Shown here one piece after another: positions 25,741-37,700 of a DNA stretch of 64,000 nucleotides. Source of the stretch: Sphagnum compactum (Eukaryota > Bryophyta > Sphagnopsida > Sphagnales); NCBI GenBank assembly GCA_965153455.1, contig OZ234496.1:8331863-8395862 (forward strand), read 5' to 3'. The translations under genes were made by a program, and so were the position numbers. Position 1 is the first letter of the stretch; every line of letters begins with the position of its first letter. The notes beneath the pieces are model-generated. The model was not told the origin of the DNA. It saw nothing but the letters and a program-made list of their open reading frames with translations, and made no database searches.

Positions 25741-27274
25741 TTTTGTGGGTGTGTGGGAGAAAGTAAACCCCTCCTTTGTGTGTTGGGCAATTGCTTAAAC
25801 AAAGACCCATGTCACTTGCAAAATGATGGATAATGAATAAAACCAACATCGATTCTCACATTGGTAAGAGTTGCTTCTTCCAAGTTGATAATTTTATTAA
25901 ATATTTAGTGTGAGGTTCATCTTTCTCATGTAATGCCCAAATTAAAAAAGGGATGAGAATTTTGTCGATTTAATTTGAGCTAACAAGGTCTCTTATGCAA
26001 AGGGCTTTCGAGATGTTTGGGATAGCCAAAATTTGACAAGATCTTCATCTAAAAGGAGTGTGAAAAGAAGATCATTTGACTTTTGAATAACCATGAATTG
26101 GAAATGATTCATGGCTAATAAGTGTTCCATCACATTCAATTTTCACTTTAAATTTACATTATGCTTCAAAAATGTGTTTTCCAAATTATAGCATTGGTTT
26201 GTGTGTATGTCCACTTTAGGATTTGAAGTACCACCAAAGAGGCCTTAAGAACTAATTCGATGAAAATAATTTTGGCAAACTAGCAATTATACACCTAACA
26301 ATATATATTCAATTTGCACAAACTGCAATGGCACATTATCATAGTGCAAATGGATTATCATTAAAATCTATTGATGAAAGTTCTAATGAAAGTGAGGGTG
26401 AGAACAACTAGCTTGACGTTCCATTTTTGGACAAATACACATTAAGTTTTCTAAGCTGAAGACTTGGGGAAGTTTTTTTTTTGGGCTGCCCAAAATGTCC
26501 TTTGGGGTCAAAAAGAGTTGTCCTTAAAAGGAAGAGGCAATAATATCATGAAGAAGAATCAATTCTAGACAATCTTTTGGTCAATCGGTCACTGAAAACC
26601 ATGTACAATGCATAATCCTACACACCCTTTCTATAGAAGTTTCTTGTTCAATTAAGAAGCTTGTTACATTTACTACAATTTGGTCAATGGAAACTATGTC
26701 ATTGCCGTCAATGGGGTTCAAACAAAACCCTAGGGACAATCACTTTTGCCCTTAAACCTTTTGTCATGTTCTGAAAACAAATTGCCAACTTGCAAAAATT
26801 CACCCAAAAATTTGGGAATTATTTGGAATTTTAAAATAAATAAATTTGACTAAAATTTCTCGTTTGTGAGGAAATTCAACAGATTTCTTAACTCACAAAA
26901 TTCAAGAGAAGAAAAAGAGAAAGAAAAAATAAATAATTTTTAAAAATTTTAAATGCATAAGTAATGTGCAAGAACCCTAATTGTAAATAGCTGTTACCTT
27001 TACATCGATCGACGACTGCAGTTCACTCAAGATAACTAAGAAAACAAATTCAAATCACCAAATCTAGCAATTCCATTAGCTTGAAAAAAAACAAAAATCT
27101 TGAGGGCTTGCACACTACACAATGTTGAAAAGAACAGTCTCTTTCTAGCATTTTCATGAATTCTCTAAAAATGTCACAAACCTATTAAACCCTAGTACAC
27201 ATTTAACTACTATTAGTTCACTCAAGATAACTTAGAAAAACAAAATTCAGACCATCACCAAAATCCAATGCAAC
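25741..27274. other. AT-rich spacer
   Basis: No gene, RNA or clear element is visible. Two short near-identical segments, gttcactcaagataacta and gttcactcaagataactt, occur near 27021 and 27219, each followed by an aaaacaaattca or similar block, so there is a local duplication with about 200-base spacing. Confidence 0.4.
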
Positions 27275-27300
27275 GTGTGTGTGTGTGTGTGTGTGTGTGT
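27275..27300 (+). repeat. (GT)13 microsatellite
   Basis: Thirteen uninterrupted GT dinucleotides, directly visible. It lies in spacer DNA and has no apparent functional context. Confidence 0.95.
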
Positions 27301-27698
27301 ATAATGAGGGGAAAAAGGAACAAAAAAGGGAAATATATATTTTGTTGCTATATTATATTCCTGATTTTTTGGAGAAATTGCCAAATTTTTAAAAAATTGA
27401 ATTGTTGTTCTTTTTCTTTTTCTTTTTTTGGCATGGTTTGGACTCTGTTTTTAGTTTGGTAGATTTTTTTTTGTTAAATGTGTGTTTTTTTTAAAACTAT
27501 TTAGACAGGGTTTTAAAACCTACCTGTAGCCATTTTCATGTTGAATGCCTCCTCTAAATATTCATGCTAGCCAATAACAAAACATCAGAAAATTGAAATA
27601 AAATAAAATAAAATTATTACTCTGATAATCAACCAGCGAATTTTTTTAAATTAAAATGTTCAGAAAAAAGGAAAGAAAAAGTGATTTTGGAGGTTGTA

Positions 27699-28303
27699 GG
27701 GTAAACTGGTACATGACCAAACACTTAAGCTCTCAGGGCTAACTGGATCCAAGGGGAGAGAGAGCCAAAGGGGAGGGCTCTGTTGTTTTTGTCGTCCAAA
27801 CAAAACTTGAACCCTTCCTCTTGATGCATCTGACACATTAACAATCATAAAAAAACAGATTAGAAATGAGAAAGTTATGGGCCTGAAGTAAACGAGGTCA
27901 AGAATTCAAAGAACAAACCCATCAAACACAACAAAGGCTGGTTCCCGAAAACTCCAAAAAATTCATTGTATGTTACTTTGTTATTATTAAAGTTCCAAGA
28001 TGATTTGTAGAACTTCAGGTGGCGCTCTTATAGCACTTGAAATCGTTTAAAATGAATGAGAAATAAGAAAGCTATGAGGTTTGAAAGTAGGAGGGGGTCT
28101 GAAAAGAAAAAAAAACATGTTTTGCTCTTTTAATTCTTGTTATTTTTTCATTAATTCTTTTGCTTTGCACTTCAAAGATGATTTCAAGAGCTTGAGGTAA
28201 CGCTCCCATAACATTTTAAATCACTCAAAATGAAGCACATACGATGAAGAAATGAATAAGTGTTTGGTCGTAGGCAAGCGATCGGTGATGAGCCAGTTTA
28301 CCC
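27699..28303. mobile_element. Non-autonomous DNA transposon with terminal inverted repeats, about 605 bases
   Basis: The left end gggtaaactggtacatgacc continues aaacacttaa. The right end, reverse-complemented, reads gggtaaactggctcatcacc and, after a short insertion, gaccaaacactta. Both ends abut TA (tgTA on the left, TAac on the right), compatible with a TA target duplication as in Tc1/mariner-like elements. The inside has two diverged copies of a block that includes aagatgattt, agaactt/gagcttgaggt and cgctc (about 27993-28080 and 28170-28255). No transposase frame is present. Confidence 0.6.
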
Positions 28304-28329
28304 TAACTCTGAACATTAAATTCAGCTTT

Positions 28330-28784
28330 TAAGTGCTTTGGCTGACCTTGGCCTGTCCAAGCTGCCACCCAGCCGCCTAGCCGCCCACCCCCAACCAGGA
28401 GGCGGCTGCGGCGGCGACGTAGTCGTAGTCTAGCTAGCTCCTGGACTTCAGCACGCCTTGACTTCCATCAACACTCAGAAGACAAGACCAAAAACCGATT
28501 TGCAGTTGACTGGGGAGATCAGGATCCAGAACAAGAAAATACAAGTGCTTCTTTGCATGGTGAATATTTTTTAAATAACCCAAAAAAAAAAAAAAAAAAA
28601 CCACAACCGACCCCCAGGACAGACCATCTACCAGATCAATCAGCACCTTTCCGTCGCGCTCCAGCAAGGCGTTGGGGTGCAGCTGATTGCCTGCGAGTGC
28701 GCTGGCTGAACGCTGACTTTGCAGCTGACACCAGCGACGATTAGTCAACCTACATCTAAGATCGGGGCGCCAAAAAAAAAAAAA
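28330..28784 (+). mobile_element. GC-rich retroelement 3' portion with poly(A) tail, copy 2 (LINE-like)
   Basis: This is a GC-rich island in AT-rich spacer. From about 28610 an open plus-strand frame runs to DFAADTSDD and TAG at 28741-28743, followed by the same short 3' UTR as at 15003-15086 and a poly(A) of 13 bases at 28772-28784. An A20 run at 28579-28598 lies upstream and may be the tail of another insertion. The 5' part (28340-28540) contains palindromic GC-rich sequence (accaggaggcggctgcggcg) of unknown identity. I cannot name the element family. Confidence 0.55.
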
Positions 28785-29098
28785 CCACATGAATGAATGA
28801 ATGATGTTTTTGAGGTTCCTTATTGGTGATTTTTTCAAAATAAAATTTGAAAAAAATAGTCACTTTTTTGACCCCTAGGTTGTCAAAAATCTTGAAAAAA
28901 AAGGTCTTAAGTTCATCTAAGAAATTTTTTATTTTTTATTTTTGGCTATATCTTCTTTTGGGATCCTTGGTATAATTAGGCTACTTCAAAACATTGAAAT
29001 AAGAACCTTGATTTAGTACCTTGGATCATCATATTGTGCTAATTTTGCTAATTAAGGTGGGCTTTTTCACAATTAATAAATGTTGGGAATCTTTTTCT

Positions 29099-29155
<57 letters not shown>

Positions 29156-30910
29156 GTCCCATCCCTTGTAATGGGTAAATTTAGGTTGGGGCAATTTTGC
29201 AAGCTTGCAAACTTTTTTTTTTTTAGTATCATGAAATTTCTTATTTTTTTTAGTTTGGATTGTGGGCAAACATTACACAATGCTTTGGTTTGTGTCATTT
29301 TCATTTCATGTATAAATGGACCACATGGTAAAGTTGATATTTCTATATTGGTTAAATTAAAATTGAGAATTTCATTTGGTGATACTACTAAACTAAAAAT
29401 AATTTTGAAGGAAATATTGATTTTTGAGGAAAAAAAGTTATATTGGAAATCAATTTTAAATTGTAAATAACTTTTTGACAATTAAGCTTTATCATCAAGG
29501 TCAGCTTCACACTCGGTCATAGGCATGGTTACATTATGAAATCCACTTTCAAAGGATTAATGGAACTTATATGTGTGTGTGTGTATTGAAAGGCTCATTT
29601 CAATACATTAGGTGAAATTCAAATTCCTAAACCAAATTGAATAGTATTGAATTCAACTCAAATTCAATTGGATTCATATTCAATTTAAATTAGATTAAAT
29701 TAAAGAGAAATGGGCAATATTGAAAATATGTTCATCATTTTCCATCATCTATGATTATGTTGTTGCAAAAAATGTTTGAAAATATACAAATTTAAAAAGA
29801 CATTTTTCCCTTCCATTTTGAACAACTTATAGACCCAAGGATGCACTTCCATTTTATTCCAAATGGCATGCAAAAATATATAGCATCTACACTTATTTAC
29901 TGAAAGAAAATAAAAACTTATATTTATTTAAATGTAATAGGATGTCTATAATTCATTACAAAAATATATTTACAACATGCATAGTATATTTTTAAATATA
30001 CCTAAAATATATTCAAAATATGTCATTATTTTATAGCAAAGTAAAAAATACCCTTTTATTTTAGGTGGCTATTAAAATATACAAATAATGATTTCCTTAG
30101 GATTGTAAACCAAATTTTATTTTGGTACAGTGATATTATTAATGGACCTTAAACATGTCTACCCTATATCAACTCCATTGTTGCTATCATCACTAGAATT
30201 GTTTTGCCAATTCTTATCCCCATGGTGAATGCATGAAAAATAATCGTGTTTTCACATTATGTACACATATTATTATCCATTTTTATGAGAACTAATCACA
30301 TTATTGAAATGAAGATTTCATTCCTTGACATCAACTTTAACATGTGAACATTCATAGGCAATTTGTATTAAAATTGTTATTATTGGCCTATTGTCCACAA
30401 AGTTTATAATAATGAGGTCGTTTACTATAGAAAAACATATGATTATGAATATTGAAATCCAAAGACATTTTGGGTTTATCATTCCTCTTGCATCTAAACC
30501 CACTAAGTATGGTGAAGATTATTATTCCCAAAAAATAATAATTTTAGTATTTCAGCAATGATTATTCAATGGGACCACAAGGGTAGAATACAACACATGT
30601 TTGTTGGTCTTTTAAGGTTAGTTCATGATTCATGAGTTTTCATGAACTCAAATGATTATTTCTATGATGAAAATTACTTGTTAATTGGTTATACTTATCA
30701 TCTTTTAATGGTTTACAAATAACTAATATTTATACAACCATTAAATGCGATATTCAATATGTGACTAACAATAATCCACCTATTAAAGTAGAAAATTATA
30801 TTTAAGCATTTTAAAAGGACATTTTCGAAGCCTAAAAGGCTTACATATTCAAATTTAAACATAGTGAAATCATAGTAAAACAATGTTGTGCATAAGGACT
30901 TGTTGTGTAT
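28785..30910. other. AT-rich spacer with a 55-base poly(T) run
   Basis: No gene is visible. The long open frames on both strands at 29021-29481 exist only because they read through the T55 tract. A (tg)n run of about 12 bases lies near 29571. Confidence 0.5.
29100..29154 (+). repeat. Poly(T) tract, 55 bases
   Basis: An uninterrupted T run, directly visible. On the minus strand it would be a poly(A) tail of a retroposed sequence ending at about 29155, but I recognise nothing upstream of it on that strand, so a simple homopolymer expansion or a tail of an unknown element are both possible. Confidence 0.9.
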
Positions 30911-31125
30911 TGTTGAAAACTACATGAGCAAAAGAATTGAATCACCAAAAATAACCTTTTATTTAATGTAATGAGATACAACCATAAACACTTATATATC
31001 TATTCTACAAAGAGGTATGTCTCTTGATCCTACTAATAGTTTATCATGTATCTAACCACAAGGATTGCACTCTTTCACTTATCATGTGTCTATCACCTTC
31101 AATATGACATGTTGTAATATCCACA
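30911..31125 (-). repeat. 3' LTR of the Copia-type element
   Basis: 215 bases, starting TGTGG and ending CAACA on the minus strand. It aligns along its length with 32595-32811. Shared landmarks on the plus strand are ctacatgag, accacaaggatt, tctttcacttat and gtaatat.caca. Divergence between the LTRs is high (many substitutions), so the insertion is old. Confidence 0.8.
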
Positions 31126-31335
31126 ACTTTCCTTTCAACATGACTATTCTAGATCTTTACAATTTTCCCCCTTCACCTCAACTTTGATCTTCATACATGT
31201 CAAAACTTTTCATCTATGACTAAATTATTTCTACAGATGGTCCATGGAAATTTGTTTTCCATCTTCATAGTTTCATTATTTTCACACTTCAACTCTTCTT
31301 CTTGAATTTTTTAAAGATCATTTTGATGACTCACT

Positions 31336-31797
31336 TCAAAATAATTGAAACGTTTCATTTTGCACTAGCTTGGCTTGTTGCACAACATTGTTTTCTTGAG
31401 CAGGATGTGATGCCATACACTTCTTTGCAAAGTGTCCATATATCCCACATTTATAATATTTTTCATTTCTTTTGGATTTCTTAAATGTAGATTTAGAAGT
31501 AGACCAACAGAAGGCTCCAAGAGAACCATTATCTTCTTCATTTTTGTCATTTTTTCTTCTCATTCCTTCTTCTAACCATAAGCCAATAGCTTCTTGCATT
31601 GTTTCTACCTTACTGGTTTGTTCCATTACTAATGAAGCAAATGAATTTGGCATTGAACCCAAAAAATCACACGCAACTTCTCCATCTAAAATTGTTGCTC
31701 CTACTATGGTCAATTGATCTAGTAAATTGCAAAATTCCAATAACGAGTAATTACAACTGGTATATGGGGGAATTTTTAGAATCCTTCGTATGGTCAT
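31336..31797 (-). pseudogene. Copia gag fragment with degenerate zinc knuckle
   Basis: This 153-codon frame carries the C-terminal half of a plant Copia GAG: a LLEFCNLLDQLTIVGA segment, LGSMPNSFASLV, a charged linker, and a CCHC-like knuckle, YYKCGIYGHFAKKC, in which the first cysteine is replaced (expected C-x2-C-x4-H-x4-C). The N-terminal half is recognisable further up the minus strand at about 32480-32150 (DGTSLSPITPIH, stop, STWDSKDQ, then LGVKDIQK and INKVWDALKNQF). The two halves are separated by a nested repeat and a premature stop, so the gene is dead. Confidence 0.75.
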
Positions 31798-31868
31798 CCA
31801 CGAACCATTCTAAAGACAATTGCAAAAATAACCACCTTAGTTTCAAGCCTAACCACTTCATTTCTCTT

Positions 31869-32165
31869 TTAATAATTACTTCATTTTCATAGTATCTTTC
31901 TTAATAACTATTTCCCACCTTTCCTAATAACTACTTCCATTTTATAATTTTGTCATTATTTTTCTTTATCCACCAACATGGATATGAAAAAACAAATTAA
32001 CATGTGTCTTTTCATGTGTATGAAATGTATATTAATTTCAATTAAATTTGACATCGACATATATAATGATGAATTATTGAAAACCATTTGAAAAAATTAA
32101 AAAAAAAGAATAATTATTGGTAGTGCATAGCAACACAAAGCTTAAATTCAATTATCTGTTTTTTT
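31869..32165 (+). repeat. Dispersed repeat family A, copy 2 (nested in gag)
   Basis: This aligns with 13436-13735 in the same orientation and interrupts the gag frame between QAQNVMN (ending near 32215) and the DQLTIVGA segment. The interruption shows that it inserted after the Copia element, or that the Copia copy carried it. Ends and target duplication are not resolved by eye. Confidence 0.55.
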
Positions 32166-32581
32166 ACTTCTTCTTCTTCTTTCATTTTAAATGTATAGAA
32201 TTTTCACATAAGAAAATTCATGTTCATGACATTTTGAGCTTGGAATTGATTTTTCAAAGCATCCCAAACTTTGTTTATTGTTTTTAAAGAATTAACATGC
32301 ACCTTTTGAATGTCTTTCACACCTAGGAATATAATAACCCTTGTTCTTTGATCCTTTGAATCCCATGTTGATCAATGAATAGGTGTAATTGGACTTAATG
32401 AAGTTCCATCTGTAACATTCCATAAATTTTCCCTTAATACTTTTTAAAAATTCCATAGTGTTTCATGTTTGATAATTAACTCTATCAAACATAACATCTT
32501 GCCACTTATACTTTATTCAGATTCAATTGATTTCTTCAATAAAACATTTTTTTTCTTAAAGAGTCACCTAAATTCTTCAAT

Positions 32582-32594
32582 GGCTCTAATACCA
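32582..32594 (-). other. Primer binding site (initiator-tRNA-Met type)
   Basis: The minus strand reads TGGTATTAGAGCC immediately after the LTR end CCAACA. Plant Copia elements use TGGTATCAGAGC-like sites complementary to the 3' end of initiator methionine tRNA. One C-to-T change is seen here. The position, flush with the LTR, fixes the element's orientation. Confidence 0.8.
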
Positions 32595-32811
32595 TGTTGG
32601 AAGCTACATGAGAAAAAAAATTGTATCAACAAAGGTAAACTTATATTTAATGCAATGAAATATGACAACAAACACTTGTATATGTATTCTATGAAAAGGT
32701 ATATTTCTTGCTCCTACCAATAAGTATTGTTATGTAACCAACCACAAGGATTAGATTCTTTCACTTATTATGTGTTTATCATCTAGAATATGACATCTTG
32801 TAATATTCACA
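32595..32811 (-). repeat. 5' LTR of the Copia-type element
   Basis: 217 bases, starting TGTGAATATTACAAG and ending CCAACA on the minus strand, followed directly by the primer binding site. It pairs with the 3' LTR at 30911-31125. Confidence 0.8.
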
Positions 32812-34107
32812 ATATGTATTACATGACCTTCTCCTTAAGGAATTTTATGATCCTTCTATGATTTATCATGGAATTTGAACAAGGTGATGAAAAAGAGGAT
32901 GAGGAAAATAATTTTACATTGTATGCATGATCAAATGATTATGCTTCTAAATTTAAAAAAGAGTATATAAAAAAACTTACCTTATGTTGTCACTTTTAAT
33001 CAATTCCAACTTCTTTTTGCTAACTTTTTTTTTGCAATGTTGACAAATGGTATCAAAAATGAAATACTAATTGATTTTTCAATTTTGTAATAAAATCCGA
33101 ACCTATAGCGCATTCATTTCCACAAAGAAAGAAAGCATGGTGAAAGCTTCAAAATGAAACCAAAACAAATTTCACAAGCTTAAATTCAAGGTGAAGTCAA
33201 TTTTCACAAATTATCGAAAAGGTGGTCAATGCAAATTGGAATCAAATTGTTTCACAAACAAACCATCAATAACTCACATTCACAAGACACACAACAATTT
33301 GGAAAGAGTTCATCACTCTCCTCCTTATAGTTCACTTTATGATTGGTACTAAAGACTACGTCAAAACGACAAAAATTCTCGAAACTCTTTATTCCCAATT
33401 TTGTCAACTCATGGATTCCACAACTTTGTAAGCTTGTAACTATCCCATATGGACTTCGATTTACAAATTTTCAAGAATAAAGTTATAGCCTTTGAAAAAA
33501 ACTTTACAGTCATCTAAAAACAACTTTAAACAATGTCTAGAAAACAATGTTAAATTCAACAATGTCTAGTGCCTCAAATGTGGTGTGTAAGAAATCTATT
33601 GTTTTGTGGTTTTTTTTTTCAAATGTGCAATCTTCTTTTTCACCTTATTGGAATTGCCGTGGACTTCCTTTGTCACCAAAAAAGACACAATGGACCTAAA
33701 AATGTATTTTTGAACTTCTTCCCATTAGACTTGGTGGATCCATCCTCCTTTGTCCCAACATTTTACCATCAATCATAGTTCTTAAAAATTTATAGTCATT
33801 TAGAAAACAGCTTATTAACTATCCATCCCATTTTACATCAAACATAACACATGCAGTTTTTGTAATGGTCTCACCAAACAAGGAAATTTCAAATTTGGAT
33901 AGTTGATGCAACTTACACTTTCCACGACCATCTATGGATTTCATCTTATTCATTTTTCCAACTCCTTTCATAATTCTTAGAAGAAGTAGAATTACATGCA
34001 TGTGTAGGTGTGAATCTTGGAATGGAAAGTGACACCCACAAATTAATACAAGATGTCAAAAGGCATTACAATTCAAAATAGACATAAATGACTTCAACTC
34101 TATCAAT
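32812..34107. other. AT-rich spacer
   Basis: No gene or element end is recognised. Short open frames at 33569-33778 (plus) and 33819-34001 (minus) have no recognisable content. Confidence 0.45.
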
Positions 34108-34770
34108 GCATAACAAGTGAAAGCATAAAACTACGAGGACTATTTGGATTATCACAATCATAGTTTTTCTAAATTGTATATCAACTTAAAATGTAAAACA
34201 TATTCAACATATAAATTATCAATCTTTTAATTATCCATGTTGCCATAGAATTTAATTAGAATCATATTGAAAATCATGGTTATGTTTTTTTTAAATGGAC
34301 TCATAATAAACTTTTGAAATGATGACATTACATCTATCATGCATATAGAATAAAATATGTGAATTAAACAAATATGTCATAGTAGTGTCAAAATAAAATT
34401 ATGAAAATAAAATGAATTAAAATTTTCCCAATACAAGAATTTTTTAAATTTTATTTAAATGCCATGATTTTCATTATAATTTTTTTTTTTTTTCCATTTC
34501 ACATTGAAATTTCCAAACTGTCACATAGGTTTTTGACCAATCACTCATTTAATGATATTTAGAAGGTGATTTAACAATTTTTTAATTGAAAGCATAAGGG
34601 ATCATTATAAGATTTATAGTTTGATAATTGTCATAATTGTAAGAATTTTAGTTAATGTAAAATGTGAACTTTTCAAAATGTCAAAAATGAACTACCTAAC
34701 CATACTTTTACCCATCCAATCAAGAAATCAAATTGTTGTCCATATCAACCATAACCATGTATGCCAAGTC
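34108..34770 (+). repeat. Dispersed repeat family B, copy 2
   Basis: Same-orientation relative of 150-760. See that entry for the shared landmarks. The copies are 34 kb apart and strongly diverged, which argues for an old interspersed family rather than a recent duplication. Confidence 0.5.
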
Positions 34771-37700
34771 TTCAATTTCTTCAATGCATAAATTCATGGG
34801 CAATTAGAAAACAAAGACTAAACAATTATGCGTCCTTTAAGAGGTGGAGGGATTGGATGCAAGAGAGATGTTTTTAAATCATGTAATTAGGCATTCACAT
34901 GACACCATTATTGTCCGTGGTTGATGAAAATTGGTTGTATTTGATAATATTTCATTTTTCCCTTTTAGTTGCAAAACCTACAATTTTTTTTTAACTAATT
35001 GATTAACTGCAATTGTAGAATTTGCATAACAAACATAATTTACATATTCACAAATAGATACATTCTTGGTTTATAAAAGGACATTACAAGAGGGAAATTG
35101 TGTACTTATTTGTTGCCTTAATGTTCCTTCAAATAATGTAATGTCCATTTTTATTGCAAAAAGTTGTGATACAAGGAGTTGCATATTCTCAAATTGCACC
35201 TACTTGCCAACACAATGTTCTTTTCAAAAAGTTGCTTCGGATGAAAATTTACAATATGAAGGCTTGCACTCTCAAGTTGCACCTATTGGTCATCTCATGT
35301 TCATTCAAAAAGTAATTTGCTACAAAAAGTTGCTTGAAACAAAAAAATTGCAACACAAAGCTCACTTCTTAAGTTGTTATGATGATTTTTAATTTCCAGT
35401 GACTTTGGTTACAAAGCGTAACAAAATAAATGCTCCTCATCTTGCTTCTTTCTTCCCAAGCTTTCCCAGTATTACAACCATCCACCACCATCACACCCCT
35501 CTCCTCCTCAACAAAGTGAGAAAAACAAAACCCTCCCACCATAAAACTCAATGCCCTTATCCTAACAACACATGTATTTCTAGAAATTACATGGAGTAAA
35601 ATGGCAAGAGTTATGAAGTTCATTTGTGAGAAAACAATCATAACAATGTTCACAAAACAATGACAAAACACACCCTTCCTCCTCCATCAAAATAATCAAC
35701 TCCTTCAAAACAATGCCCCGCTTTGTTTCAAAACATCCAACATCAAACAAAAGCCTACAAAACACCCAATTCCTTCTTCAAAGCACCCCCTTTTCCTTTA
35801 GAATATTTGACACTCAAAAGTTGTGCTTTGGAATTTTGTGTTATGAAAAGTAAAGGCCAAAAACCTGACCATACTTCCATTTATTACTAAAATCCCTTAT
35901 ATTCAAAGATGAAAAAACGTTCATAAAAATGACCTTTCAATCTAATAAAAAATTTGTCCAAGTAAAAGTTCGCATTATTGTTAAATTTGAAAATGAATTG
36001 CAACCTTCTCAAAAGGTTTTTTGGGAAAATATTCAAAAAAATTTGCCAAAAAGGTAGGGGAAAAAAGCTGAATATGCCACATCTAGACTTTAAGGTTTTA
36101 CAAATTGGTAAAAATTGGCATGATTCTTAAAAAACTTTTAATTTCCAATCTTTCTTGTAATCAAACTTGGCTAAATCCTCATGTGGATGGTTGTAAGTGT
36201 GACTACATCACAAAACTAGAAAAACAAAACACTATTTGAATCAACAATGATTCTATAATCAATATCCTCATACATAGCCAAGCGGCGATTTGAAATAATC
36301 AATTATTACAAGTAAATAATCAAATGATAATTAGCCTTTGAACCCCCTTATGGTTGCATCTCCACTTTTTTAAATCATTTTCAAAAATTGGATCCTCATC
36401 TAAATCATGGATTTGACTTGCGTTTATAAAGACAATAATGCTTATGGGTAAGTACCAACTATATTAGGCCTTAACCAAGGTAGTCAACTTCCACTAGCTC
36501 CGGGCACATTTGAATTTCTAACCACATTACACGTCTCAATGTCAATAGAAAACTAATTGCAAAACAATGAGAGATTGGAAATAATAACTTTGATTGTCAT
36601 CATATAAAACAATGGGTTTCATCTTTGGCTAACCAAGAATCCCAAAAAATGATGAAAACCACAACGTCTACCTTGTTCGTTAAGAAGTTGTTGTATATTC
36701 AACTTTTGTTGATGACATAATAATAGAGTTATACTTCCTTGTTTTGTATCATGGTTAAACAATTTTAGATTAAACTACAACTCTTCTTGCAACAACTACG
36801 CACATACTAACTCCATAGACTTCAATGCAAGTTCACATCAATAAACTTTGGGATGATTACTAATCAATTGTATTGAAGTTGTGTTTTTCTCATCTCTATT
36901 CTCCCATTGTTCCAATGTCGATTTCCAACAAATGATACATTGTCATTGAAATTATGATTCCTTTTTCCTTCCATGTTGGTGTCATGCTTTTGCTAATCTG
37001 TAAAGGCCATTGATAAGAACCTTGAAGGCAATGTTCATTGTTAATAGCATCTTTGATATGGGTCAATTGAGATATTGGCAAGCACAAGTTTGAAGTATGT
37101 TTTGCATAAAAGTAGCTTTTATTCATCTAATCGGCAATACATGTACTCTAGAGTGTTGCCTCCGCCAATTCTGTTGCTCACAACTCCCTTGGGTTTTTAA
37201 GCTCCTTTGTTGTTGGATGACAGACCAAATTCCCCAGGTTCCAAATTTCTCTTTACAAAAGCTTGAAAAATATTGTTGAATGCTATTGCATTGTGACAAA
37301 TTAAATGAGATAAGGCACAAATGTTAACCTTCTCGACCTAACAATGATATTTTTTTGTGATCAAGAACTTGACTACCAAGCTAGCTCTCCGTCTATGGCA
37401 CCATTTGACTGAGTCTTTCTCTCCCAACCTGTACTTCTGAGGAAACAATGCATAACTATAAGGTGAGATGCCCACAAATTTCAGGTTGCTAATTACCAAG
37501 AACTAGGTACAATATGTGAGTTGCATACATATGGGAATTGAATGATTTTCCTCTTGTGACAATGGTGGACTTGATTAATTATTTTGTTCTATGACTACTA
37601 GCAATTGCAACATTGCAGGTATTACACTTGTCTGCAAGCTATGGCATGGATGGGCTAACCAAACGAATAATGCAAAGATGTGGACAATTTGTACAACATG

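Larger units (their letters stand above)
30911..32811 (-). mobile_element. Pol-less Copia-type LTR retrotransposon (TR-GAG-like), 1.9 kb
   Basis: All cis parts of an LTR element are present in minus orientation: 5' LTR (32595-32811), primer binding site directly adjacent (32582-32594), degenerate gag frames (about 32150-32480 and 31336-31797), a purine tract just before the 3' LTR (31126-31138), and the 3' LTR (30911-31125). There is no protease, integrase, reverse transcriptase or RNase H between gag and the 3' LTR, only about 200 bases. This fits a non-autonomous gag-only derivative, or an element with a clean internal deletion. A further repeat (about 31869-32165) is nested in gag. No clear 5-base target duplication was found. 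Confidence 0.8.

Noticed and set aside
29021-29481. Open frames of about 150 codons on both strands
   Set aside because: They exist because T55 reads as poly-Phe or poly-Lys. The flanks are AT-rich and show no conserved protein.
32469-32723. Plus-strand 84-codon frame
   Set aside because: It overlaps the 5' LTR and PBS of the Copia element on the opposite strand and has no content of its own.
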